NCBI GenBank assembly: GCA_002700095.1 | Contig: PACL01000007.1 | Location: 16,611 to 80,610 of the forward strand | DNA from: Fulvimarina sp. | GTDB lineage: Bacteria; Pseudomonadota; Alphaproteobacteria; Rhizobiales; Rhizobiaceae | Reading direction: 5' to 3' | Length of the DNA: 64,000 nucleotides | In this document: positions 34,780 to 42,803 of the stretch, piece by piece | How the letters are laid out: every line of letters starts with the position of its first letter | Numbering within the stretch: position 1 is the first letter of the stretch | Notes under the pieces: generated by a model | The model's input: only the letters and a program-made list of their open reading frames with translations | The model's database searches: none | Told to the model about the DNA's origin: nothing | Position numbers and translations under genes: made by a program

Positions 34780-36195
34780 ATGTCGCGCAGGACGATGATG
34801 CGCACCGACCCGGTTTTCGTCTCGACATGCGACGGGACAATCGGTGCAATTCGACTTGCGTTCCTTTTCGCTGTCGCGTTGACGGTCGTTCCACTGGGAT
34901 CGACGACCCCGGTGCAACTCCATGTTTCGTCTGCGACACATGCCCTCGTCTTCATCCTGACCATCGCGGCAGTTCGCGATGCGCGTCAAGCGACGCGGAT
35001 CCTCCGTCCAGTGCTGCTGGTCGCCGCTTCGGCAATCGCCTATCTCGCTCTCCAGGCGGCGTGGTTCTCCGGCAATCCCTTCGCCAACCCGGTCTGGGCG
35101 GCGGTAGCGGAAGATCTCGGCCTCTCCCGCGGCGCGATCTCGGTGGCGCCCGACGCGACGCTGGGCAGCATTCCGGCGCTCGTCATGCCGTTCCTGGCGT
35201 TCGGATCGGCGGCGCTCCTGTCCCGGGACGACGCCGGCGGATGGCGGACATGGCGCGGCCTTGCCCTTCTTGGCATCGCCGTCTCGCTCTTCGGCCTCGT
35301 CCGCTACCTCGCCTTTCCCGAGATCCGGCTGTTCGGCCAGACCTTCCTCGACCGGGGCGCCCTCACCTCGTTCTTCGTCAACCGGAACAACGCGGCGACC
35401 TTCCTCGGCCTGTCGAGCCTTGCATCCCTCGGCTGGCTGGCCTGGCAGACCGCACGTCTCGACGGCACGCCTTCGACGAGCCGCCTCGCCGCGCCGGGCA
35501 GATCCTTCGCCATGCGTCACGCCGGGCCGATCCTCACCGGGCTCGCGCTGTTCGCGACCATCGTCGCGCTCCTGCTGACGCGGTCGCGGGCCGGGATCGC
35601 GATCTCGCTGGCGAGCCTCGTCGCCGCCGCCGCCTTCATCGCCCGCGACCGGGTCCGGCGCGGGATCTGGCCAAGGCCGCCCGCGATCGCAGTCGCAGGC
35701 ATCTGGCTGGTGGGGCTGGCCGGGCTCGCCATACTGGCGCAAAGGGCGATCCTGCGGGCCGAACTCGGCGGACTTTCCGACGACCGGTTCTGCCTCTACC
35801 GCCAGACCATCGCCGCGATCCGCGACAACTGGGTGTGGGGGACGGGCTTCGGGACGTTCGGGGACGTCTTTCCCGCCTATCGCAACGCGGGATGCACCAT
35901 CCACGGCATTCCCGAGCAGGCGCACAATTCCTATCTCGAGGGCACTCTCGGGCTGGGCCTGCCGTTCCTCCTGCTCCTCGCCGCGACGCTGGCCGTGCTG
36001 GTCTCGATCCTCGCCACGGGGCTGCGCGAGCGGCGACGCCTGCGGCCGATCCCGATCGTCTGCCTGGCGGCGCTCGGCCTGATGCTGGCGCATTCGGCGG
36101 TGGACTTTCCGGTGCAGATCCCCGGCATCGCCGTCTACTTCGCCGCGCTGCTCGGATCGGGAGCGGGCCTCTCCCTCGCCCGCCGGCCGGGCTGA
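34780..36195 (+). CDS. O-antigen ligase-like polytopic membrane protein
   Basis: 471 residues with about twelve hydrophobic segments. It has the superfamily features FVNRNNAATFLGLSSLASLG, ALLLTRSRAGIAIS and, in the large periplasmic loop, IRDNWVWGTGFGTFGDVFP with PEQAHNSYLEGTLGLGLP; the H in AHNSYLE is the typical ligase/polymerase loop histidine. It is divergent from the main operon and is the second member of this superfamily in the locus. One could be the polymerase and the other a ligase attaching the polymer to another molecule. ATG 34798, with AGGA five bases before it, may be the true start. Confidence 0.85.
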   Translation: MSRRTMMRTDPVFVSTCDGTIGAIRLAFLFAVALTVVPLGSTTPVQLHVSSATHALVFILTIAAVRDARQATRILRPVLLVAASAIAYLALQAAWFSGNPFANPVWAAVAEDLGLSRGAISVAPDATLGSIPALVMPFLAFGSAALLSRDDAGGWRTWRGLALLGIAVSLFGLVRYLAFPEIRLFGQTFLDRGALTSFFVNRNNAATFLGLSSLASLGWLAWQTARLDGTPSTSRLAAPGRSFAMRHAGPILTGLALFATIVALLLTRSRAGIAISLASLVAAAAFIARDRVRRGIWPRPPAIAVAGIWLVGLAGLAILAQRAILRAELGGLSDDRFCLYRQTIAAIRDNWVWGTGFGTFGDVFPAYRNAGCTIHGIPEQAHNSYLEGTLGLGLPFLLLLAATLAVLVSILATGLRERRRLRPIPIVCLAALGLMLAHSAVDFPVQIPGIAVYFAALLGSGAGLSLARRPG

Positions 36196-36202
36196 TCGCC
36201 GA

Positions 36203-37273
36203 CTATTCCCCGAGCGGCCGCGTGCTGTCGCGGGCCAGCAGCCGGCCCTGCATCAGAATCTTGCCACCCGGCGGCAGCATGTCCGCCGGATCGGCGCCAG
36301 CGAGACGGTCGATCAGCAGCTGCGCCCCGACGGCTCCCAGCTCGAAGCGCGGCTGGGCGATGGTCGACAGCGTCGGCTCGCAGAAGTCGGCGAGCTCGAT
36401 GCCGTCGAAGCCGATCACCGAGACGTCGTCCGGAACCCTCAGCCCGGCGGCATGCACGGTCTTGACGAAGGCGATGGCGGTCTCGTCGTTGCCGCAGACC
36501 ACGCCGCTCGGCCGGTCCGGCAGGGCCAGATAGGCGTTGGCCCCGGCGATGCCGCCGGAAAAGGCATAATTGCCCGGATGCTCGATCAGGGCGTCGGGGC
36601 CGAGCCCGGCCTTCGCCAGCGCCGCGAGGACGCCGCGGTGGCGCGTCACCTCGTTGTAGTTGCCGGGCGGGCCAGAGACATAGAACAGCCGCCGATGGCC
36701 GAGACCGATCATGTGCTCGACCTGCATCGCCGCCGCCTGCTCGTCGTCGAGGAGAACCGCCGGCAGGCCCTCGACCCGTGGATCGGCGCAGATCGCAACC
36801 GCCGGCAGCCCGGCATCGAGGATCGAGCGTCCCGCGACCTTCGGCAGATCGCCGGAAATCGTCAGGAGCCCCGCGACATGGCCGGAGGCGGCCAGTTCGA
36901 TCAGCCGCAGGTCGTGATCGTCGGCCTCCATGTAGCCGGTGATCAGCACGTAGCCCGCCTCGGCGAGCCGCACGTCGATCCCATGCAGCACCTCGGCGAA
37001 GAAGGGCGGATTGGTGCGCCGCGGGACGATCACCAGGACGAGCCGCGAATGGCCCGCCCGCAGCTGCCGGGCGACTGAGTTGGGCGTGTAGCCAAGGGCG
37101 GCGACCGCCTCGAGCACCTTGTCGCGGGTCTCGGACTTCAGCTTGTCGGGCGCCGAGAGCGCGCGCGAAACGGTCGCGACCGACACTCCGGCGGCCGCCG
37201 CAACGTCGCCGATCCGCGGCACGCGCCGCGCTTCCCCGGGGGTTTTTCCACCGTCTCTCATTTTCAAAATCAT
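36203..37273 (-). CDS. LacI family transcriptional regulator
   Basis: 356 residues from ATG 37273 (ATG 37306 and 37261 are alternatives; 37306 nearly abuts the operator and is less likely). The LacI helix-turn-helix PRIGDVAAAAGVSVATVSRALS begins at about residue 19 and the hinge helix is ARQLRAGHS. The periplasmic-binding-protein-like sugar domain has LVLVIVPRRTNPPFFAEVL, CGNDETAIAF and VSVIGFDGIELADFCEPTLSTI. It is divergent from a sugar ABC importer operon and most likely represses it through the palindrome at 37310-37323, being released by an imported sugar. Confidence 0.92.
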   Translation of the reverse strand: MILKMRDGGKTPGEARRVPRIGDVAAAAGVSVATVSRALSAPDKLKSETRDKVLEAVAALGYTPNSVARQLRAGHSRLVLVIVPRRTNPPFFAEVLHGIDVRLAEAGYVLITGYMEADDHDLRLIELAASGHVAGLLTISGDLPKVAGRSILDAGLPAVAICADPRVEGLPAVLLDDEQAAAMQVEHMIGLGHRRLFYVSGPPGNYNEVTRHRGVLAALAKAGLGPDALIEHPGNYAFSGGIAGANAYLALPDRPSGVVCGNDETAIAFVKTVHAAGLRVPDDVSVIGFDGIELADFCEPTLSTIAQPRFELGAVGAQLLIDRLAGADPADMLPPGGKILMQGRLLARDSTRPLGE

Positions 37274-37309
37274 CTGCTTGTAATGGAGGAATTTTCGTCT
37301 TACCATTGA

Positions 37310-37323
37310 TGTAATCGATTACA
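37310..37323. promoter_or_regulatory. Perfect LacI-type operator TGTAATCGATTACA
   Basis: A 14-bp perfect palindrome with the central CG typical of LacI-family operators, in the divergent region between the regulator and the sugar-binding-protein gene, 50 bp before the latter's start. A partial copy, GGTAATCGCAGA, lies a few bases downstream. Confidence 0.75.
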
Positions 37324-37372
37324 GAAACGGTAATCGCAGAGACCACAAGGTCCGATTTCGGGAGGAAATGCA

Positions 37373-38617
37373 ATGAAGGAACTGGTTCGTTCGATGCTCG
37401 TCGGCGCGGCGTTCAGCCTTGCGGCCATGCCCGCGGGCGCTCAGGAGAAGCCGCGGGCGGAGGTCATGCACTGGTGGACCTCCGGCGGGGAATCCGCCGC
37501 CATCAAGACCTTCGCCGACGCCTATGCCAAGGCCGGCGGCGAATGGGTGGATTCCGCGACGGCCGGCGGCGAGAATTCCCGCGCGGCGACGATCAACCGC
37601 ATGGTCGGCGGCCAGCCGCCGACGGCGGCGCAGTTCAACACCGGCCGCCAGTTCGACGACCTGGTCTCGCAAGGGTTGATCCGGCCCATCGAGGACCTGG
37701 CGCAAGCGGGCGGCTGGAAAGCGGCGATGCCCGCCTCGCTGGTCGCCGCCGCCAGTCGCGACGGCGAGCTCTACGCGCTGCCGATCAACGTCCACGGCCA
37801 GAACTGGACGTTCTATTCCAAGGACGTTCTCGAAAAATCCGGCGTCAGCGAGTTGCCCTCGACCTGGGAGGCGATGATCCCGGCGCTGCAGAAGATCAAG
37901 GACGCCGGCTTCACACCCCTCGCCCTCGGCGGCCAGCCCTGGCAGGAGCGCGCTTTGTTCAACGCGATCCTTCTGCAGCAGGGCGGCAAGGACCTCTACA
38001 TGAAGGTCTACCAGGACAAGGACGAGGAGGCCGTGCGCTCGGAGGGCTTCCGCAAGGCGGTCGAGACCTACGGCGCCTTGCGCGGCATGGTCGACGCCGG
38101 CTCGCCCGGCCGCAGCTGGAACGATTCCACCTCCCTCCTCCTTCGGGACCAGGCGGCCATCCAGGTGATGGGCGACTGGGTGAAGGGCGAGTTCACCAAT
38201 GCCGGCGAGAAGCCGGGCGAGGACTATGGCTGCACCATCGGCCTCGACGACACGATGCTGATGGTCGGCGGCGACGTCTTCGTCTTTCCCAAGACCGACG
38301 AGCCCGCCAAGAAGGCGGCTCAGGATCTCCTCGTCGAGACGATGATCTCCAAGGATGCGCAGATCGCCTTCAACCTCGCCAAGGGCTCGATGCCGGTCCG
38401 CAAGGACGTCGACACGACGAGCTTCGACGCCTGCGCCCAGAAGGGCCTGAAGCTGCTGCAGAGCGAAGAGGGGCAGGCACCGGTGTTCGAGATCCTGGTG
38501 AGCGCCAGCCTCGCCGGCTCGGTCGACGACGTCGTCACGCAGTTCTGGAACAACCCCTCGGCCGAGCCCGACGACATGGTCGAAGGCTTCGTCAACGCCT
38601 TCGAAATCGAGGGCTGA
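37373..38617 (+). CDS. Sugar ABC transporter substrate-binding protein (family 1 extracellular solute-binding)
   Basis: 414 residues. A signal peptide (about 1-23, ending MPAGA) leads to a mature protein starting QEKPRAEVMHWWTSGGESAA, the usual opening of CUT1-type sugar-binding proteins. Later segments ALPINVHGQNWTFYSKDVLE, VMGDWVKGEFTNAG and GGDVFVFPKT also fit. It binds a mono- or oligosaccharide in the periplasm for the two permeases and ATPase that follow. GGAGG lies just before the start. The ligand is not predictable; the enzymes at the operon end suggest a glycoside or unusual sugar. Confidence 0.93.
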   Translation: MKELVRSMLVGAAFSLAAMPAGAQEKPRAEVMHWWTSGGESAAIKTFADAYAKAGGEWVDSATAGGENSRAATINRMVGGQPPTAAQFNTGRQFDDLVSQGLIRPIEDLAQAGGWKAAMPASLVAAASRDGELYALPINVHGQNWTFYSKDVLEKSGVSELPSTWEAMIPALQKIKDAGFTPLALGGQPWQERALFNAILLQQGGKDLYMKVYQDKDEEAVRSEGFRKAVETYGALRGMVDAGSPGRSWNDSTSLLLRDQAAIQVMGDWVKGEFTNAGEKPGEDYGCTIGLDDTMLMVGGDVFVFPKTDEPAKKAAQDLLVETMISKDAQIAFNLAKGSMPVRKDVDTTSFDACAQKGLKLLQSEEGQAPVFEILVSASLAGSVDDVVTQFWNNPSAEPDDMVEGFVNAFEIEG

Positions 38618-38660
38618 GGCTGTGGGCTGAAAACGGGCCCCAAGCGTCTGCCGGAACCGT

Positions 38661-38685
38661 GAGGCGGCTGTCACGACGCCGCCTC
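38661..38685 (+). terminator. Hairpin after the sugar-binding-protein gene
   Basis: GAGGCGGC (38661-38668) and GCCGCCTC (38678-38685) form a perfect 8-bp stem with a 9-nt loop in the 214-bp gap between the binding protein and the first permease. It probably favours expression of the binding protein over the permeases. Confidence 0.45.
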
Positions 38686-38831
38686 GCCCGGCGGGGCCGG
38701 GACGAGCAGTCGCACATGGCGGGCGCCGCGGCGCCTGCGGGAAGCAGCTCGCCCCATCTTTGCCGAACCACCCGCGTCCGGCCCACATCCGTTGCGTTTC
38801 TTCGACCCTTGTTGCGATGAGAGGAGCCTTC

Positions 38832-39722
38832 ATGACGGCGCCCCGCAAGCGTCTTTCGACGGCAACCCTGGTGCTCCTGCCGTTCTGGGCGGTGGTGATC
38901 GCCGCCTATATCGGCACGATGCTCTGGACCGTGCAGATCTCCTTCACGGCCTCCAAGCTGCTCCCGGTCGACGACTATGTCGGCTTCGCCCAGTACGAGC
39001 GGCTGTTCTCCTCGACCCGCTGGATCGTCTCCATGCAGAACGCCGTGATCTTCGGCGTCCTGTTCATCACCGGAGCCCTGGTCCTCGGCTTCCTCCTGGC
39101 GGTGGTCCTCGACCAGCGGGTGCGCTTCGAGAACACCCTCAGGACGATCTTCCTCTATCCCTATGCCATGTCCTTCATCGTCACCGGGCTGATCTGGCAG
39201 TGGCTGATGAATCCGGGCCTCGGCATCCAGAAGACCGTGCGTGACTGGGGCTTTGAGAGCTTCTCCTTCGCCTGGGCGGTCGACCGCGACATGGCGCTCT
39301 ATGCCCTCGTCCTCGCCGGTCTGTGGCAGGCCTCCGGCCTCGTCATGGCGCTGATGCTGGCGGGCCTGCGCGGCGTCGACGAGGAAATCTGGAAGGCCTC
39401 GCGCATCGACGGCATCCCCGCCTGGCGGGTCTATCTCTTCGTCGTCGTGCCGATGCTGCGGCCGCTGATCGTGACCGCCGTCGTCCTCCTGTCGATCAGC
39501 GTCGTCAAGGCCTTCGACCTGGTGGTGGCGCTGACCAATGGCGGGCCCGGGATCTCCTCCGACATGCCGGCGAAGTTCGTCATGGACAACCTCTTCACCC
39601 GCCAGAACATCGGCCTCGCCACGGCGGCCGCGACCGTCATGCTGATCACCGTCGCCGCCGTGCTGGTGCCGTGGATCTACGCCGAATATTTCCGCAAGAC
39701 GAGAAAGGGAGCGGCGGCATGA
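38832..39722 (+). CDS. Sugar ABC transporter permease (CUT1, MalF/UgpA type)
   Basis: 296 residues from ATG 38832, which follows GAGGAG with good spacing (ATG 38817 is a weaker alternative). Six predicted membrane segments. The EAA loop EEIWKASRIDGIPAWRVYLF is intact and contacts the ATPase. FLYPYAMSFIVTGLIWQWLMN is typical of UgpA-like permeases. Its stop overlaps the start of the second permease (ATGA). Confidence 0.93.
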   Translation: MTAPRKRLSTATLVLLPFWAVVIAAYIGTMLWTVQISFTASKLLPVDDYVGFAQYERLFSSTRWIVSMQNAVIFGVLFITGALVLGFLLAVVLDQRVRFENTLRTIFLYPYAMSFIVTGLIWQWLMNPGLGIQKTVRDWGFESFSFAWAVDRDMALYALVLAGLWQASGLVMALMLAGLRGVDEEIWKASRIDGIPAWRVYLFVVVPMLRPLIVTAVVLLSISVVKAFDLVVALTNGGPGISSDMPAKFVMDNLFTRQNIGLATAAATVMLITVAAVLVPWIYAEYFRKTRKGAAA

Positions 39723-40705
39723 GCCTCGAGACGGCACGGCCCCGCGGGCCGCATGGCGAAAGTGCCGCCCTCGCCTTCCGGGCGACGGAGCCGGGACGCG
39801 CAGCCGGATCTGCGGCAGCGCACGAACGATCCCCGACGCGCGGGCGAAAACCGAGGCATCTCACCATCGGGCGGATCGGCCTCTACGGCTTCGTCGCCAT
39901 CGCCGCCGCCTTCTTCATCCTGCCGGCGGTGGTGATGATCCTCACCTCGCTGAAGACCATGCCGGAAATCCGCGAGGGCTCGATCTTCGCGTTACCGGAG
40001 AGCTTCGACCTGACGGCATGGATCAAAGCCTGGTCGAGCGCCTGCACCGGCCTCGACTGCGACGGCATCCGCGTCGGCTTCTGGAACTCGGTCCTGATCA
40101 CCGTGCCGAGCACCATCCTGTCGATCGCCGCCGGCGCCACCCTCGGCTACGCCCTCTCCTTCTGGCGGGTGAAGGGCGCCGACATCCTGTTCGCCGTCCT
40201 CCTCCTCGGCGCCTTCCTGCCCTACCAGATCTTCCTCTATCCGATGGTCCGGGCCTTTTCGATGGTCGGGCTCTACAACACGCTTTTCTGCATCGTCATC
40301 GTCCACGTCATCTTCGGCCTGCCGATCATGACGCTGATCTTCCGCAACTTCTATGCCGGCCTGCCGGTGGAGCTGTTCAATGCGGCGCGGGTCGACGGCG
40401 GCGGCTTCTTCCGGATCTTCTGGAACGTCATGCTGCCGATGTCGACGCCGATCCTCATCGTCGCGGCGATCCTGCAGATCACCAACATCTGGAACGACTT
40501 CATTCTCGGCCTGGTCTTCGCCGGCCGGGAGAACCTGCCGATGACCGTGCAGCTCAACAACGTCGTCAACTCCACCTATGGCGAGCGGGAATACAACCTC
40601 AACATGGCGGCGACGATCCTCACCGCCGCGGTTCCGCTGCTCGTCTATTTCGTATCCGGCCGCTGGTTCGTCCGCGGCATCGCAGCGGGAGCCGTCAAGG
40701 GATGA
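39719..40705 (+). CDS. Sugar ABC transporter permease (CUT1, MalG/UgpE type)
   Basis: 328 residues, with an unusually long, poorly conserved N-terminal region of about 45 residues before the first membrane segment. Six membrane segments follow; the EAA loop is ELFNAARVDGGGFFRIFW and the later RENLPMTVQLNN is typical of MalG-like permeases. Start and stop both overlap neighbours (ATGA junctions), so the importer genes are translationally coupled. Confidence 0.93.
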   Translation: MSLETARPRGPHGESAALAFRATEPGRAAGSAAAHERSPTRGRKPRHLTIGRIGLYGFVAIAAAFFILPAVVMILTSLKTMPEIREGSIFALPESFDLTAWIKAWSSACTGLDCDGIRVGFWNSVLITVPSTILSIAAGATLGYALSFWRVKGADILFAVLLLGAFLPYQIFLYPMVRAFSMVGLYNTLFCIVIVHVIFGLPIMTLIFRNFYAGLPVELFNAARVDGGGFFRIFWNVMLPMSTPILIVAAILQITNIWNDFILGLVFAGRENLPMTVQLNNVVNSTYGEREYNLNMAATILTAAVPLLVYFVSGRWFVRGIAAGAVKG

Positions 40706-41952
40706 GCCAGCAATCCGCCACCGTCGACAAGAGGCCCAGCCACCAGAGGGCCAGCCGCATGAACGAGCGCCAGGGCGCCGGCCACACGCCGCCGGGCCGC
40801 CCGGCCGGAGAGACTGCAGGGATCGCCGAGCCGTCGGTCTCGGTGCGCGAGCTCGACATCGCATTCGGCGCCCACAAGGTGATCTCCGGCCTCGATCTCG
40901 ACGTGTCGCCGGGGGAGTTCATCGTTCTGCTCGGCCCGTCCGGCTGCGGCAAATCCACACTCCTCAACGCCATCGCTGGGCTGCTCGACATTTCCGACGG
41001 CGAGATCTGGATCGACGGCAAGAACGTCACCTGGGCCGAGCCGAAGGACCGCGGCATCGGCATGGTGTTCCAGTCCTACGCGCTCTATCCGCGCATGAGC
41101 GTCGAGAAGAACCTGTCCTTCGGCCTCAGGATCTCGAAACTCCCGAAGGCCGAGATCGACGGCCGGGTGGCACGGGTCGCCGAGCTCCTGCAGCTGGACG
41201 GCCTGTTGAAGCGCCGGCCGTCCGAACTCTCCGGCGGCCAGCGCCAGCGCGTCGCCATCGGCCGGGCGCTGGTGAGGAACGTCGACGTCTTCCTGTTCGA
41301 CGAACCCCTGTCGAACCTCGACGCCAAGCTGCGCAACGAGCTGCGGGTCGAGATCAAGAAGCTGCACCAGCGGCTCGGCAACACGATGATCTACGTCACC
41401 CACGACCAGATCGAGGCGATGACGCTGGCCGACCGGATCGCCGTCATGCGCGGCGGCGTGATCCAGCAGCTCGGGGCCCCGAAGGAGATCTACCGCAAGC
41501 CGGTCAACCGCTTCGTCGCCAGCTTCATCGGCTCGCCGTCGATGAACTTCTTCGACGGCGAGCTTCGCGGCAGCGCCGAGGCTTCGGCCGGCCGTCTTCC
41601 TGCTGGTCCCGTCTTCCAACTCGGCGGCTCCGGCGCGGCCTCTAGCGTCCCCCTTGCCCGCTACGACTTCATCGAACGGGCCCCAGCGCAGAGCCGCGCC
41701 GCCGTCTTCGGCATCCGGCCGGAGCACATCGCCCTCGGCGACCAGCCGGACGGCCATTTCAGCGCCGAAGGGAAGGTCGATCTCGTCGAGGCGATGGGCG
41801 CCGACACCATCGTCTGGACGAGCCTTGCCGGCGTACCGCTGACCATCCGCACCGACGGCGAGACCGAGATCCGCCCCGGCGAGACGATCCGCTTCGGCTT
41901 CGACCCGGCCAGCGCGTGCGTCTTCGACGCCGGAAGCGATCTGCGCCTCTGA
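40702..41952 (+). CDS. Sugar ABC transporter ATP-binding protein (MalK/UgpC family)
   Basis: 416 residues. Walker A GPSGCGKST, Q-loop FQSYALYPRM, signature LSGGQRQRVAIGRAL, Walker B LFDEPLSNLDAKLR and H-loop VTHDQIEAMT are all intact. The C-terminal half has the MalK regulatory (TOBE/OB) domain with FGIRPEHIALGD. About 45 residues precede the usual N-terminus, so the true start may be Met20 (40759) rather than the coupled ATG at 40702. It energises the sugar importer. Confidence 0.93.
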   Translation: MSQQSATVDKRPSHQRASRMNERQGAGHTPPGRPAGETAGIAEPSVSVRELDIAFGAHKVISGLDLDVSPGEFIVLLGPSGCGKSTLLNAIAGLLDISDGEIWIDGKNVTWAEPKDRGIGMVFQSYALYPRMSVEKNLSFGLRISKLPKAEIDGRVARVAELLQLDGLLKRRPSELSGGQRQRVAIGRALVRNVDVFLFDEPLSNLDAKLRNELRVEIKKLHQRLGNTMIYVTHDQIEAMTLADRIAVMRGGVIQQLGAPKEIYRKPVNRFVASFIGSPSMNFFDGELRGSAEASAGRLPAGPVFQLGGSGAASSVPLARYDFIERAPAQSRAAVFGIRPEHIALGDQPDGHFSAEGKVDLVEAMGADTIVWTSLAGVPLTIRTDGETEIRPGETIRFGFDPASACVFDAGSDLRL

Positions 41953-42001
41953 TGCTCTTCTCCCTTCTCTGACACTTTCCTTCCATCGAGGACACGCCCC
42001 C

Positions 42002-42766
42002 ATGGCACTCACCGCCCCCATCTCCTTCCAGCTCTATTCGGCCCGCAACGCCCCTGCCGGCACCGACGTCCTGAAGACGCTGGCCGAGGCCGGCTACACC
42101 AATGTCGAGACCTACCGGCCGAACTACGAGGACGCCGAAGGCTTCCGCAAAGCCCTCGACGCGGCCGGCCTCACCGCCCGGAGCGGCCATTTCGACCTCG
42201 CCCTCGCCGAGGAGAATTTCGCCCGCGTCGTCGAGCTCTGCCGCATCCTCGGCATCGAGACGGTGGTGATCCCCTATCTCCTGCCGGAGGTCAGGCCGCA
42301 GGACGCGGCCGGATGGCGCGAGATCGGCCAGCGGCTGGCCGAGCTCGCCGCCGAATGCGCCGACGAGGGCCTGAGGCTCGCTTGGCACAATCACGACTTC
42401 GAGTTCCTCGCCCTGGCCGACGGCTCCTATCCGATCGAGCACATCCTGACCGAGGGCGTCCTGTGGGAGGCCGATCTGGCCTGGATCGCGCGCGCCGGGG
42501 CGGATCCGGCCGAATGGCTCGAACGCTACGGCGCGAAGCTCGTTTCGGTCCACGTCAAGGACATCGCGCCAGCGGGCGAAAACCTCGACGAGGACGGCTG
42601 GGCCGATGTCGGCACCGGCACCGTCGACTGGGCGGCGCTCTGGCCGATCGCCGTGCGCGCCGGCGCCAGCCTGATGATCGCCGAACACGACAAGCCGTCG
42701 GACTTCGCCCGCTTCGCGACGGTGAGCGCCGACAAGATGCGCAAACTCGCCGCCGCACACGCCTGA
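42002..42766 (+). CDS. Sugar phosphate isomerase/epimerase family protein (xylose isomerase-like TIM barrel)
   Basis: 254 residues of a TIM barrel. It opens with ISFQLYSARNAPAGTDVLKTL and shows the metal-binding pattern of the AP endonuclease 2/xylose isomerase superfamily: a Glu in NVETYRP, WHNHDFEF, EADLAWI, VSVHVKDI and LMIAEHDKP. Such proteins act as sugar isomerases, epimerases, or, as shown in recent years for some members, as lyases or hydratases on 3-keto-glycosides. It starts 49 bases after the ATPase and precedes a Gfo/Idh/MocA dehydrogenase, so it likely processes the imported sugar. Confidence 0.88.
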   Translation: MALTAPISFQLYSARNAPAGTDVLKTLAEAGYTNVETYRPNYEDAEGFRKALDAAGLTARSGHFDLALAEENFARVVELCRILGIETVVIPYLLPEVRPQDAAGWREIGQRLAELAAECADEGLRLAWHNHDFEFLALADGSYPIEHILTEGVLWEADLAWIARAGADPAEWLERYGAKLVSVHVKDIAPAGENLDEDGWADVGTGTVDWAALWPIAVRAGASLMIAEHDKPSDFARFATVSADKMRKLAAAHA

Positions 42767-42803
42767 CCTCGCCTGATCCGGCCCGACCTCGAAAGACACT
42801 CCC

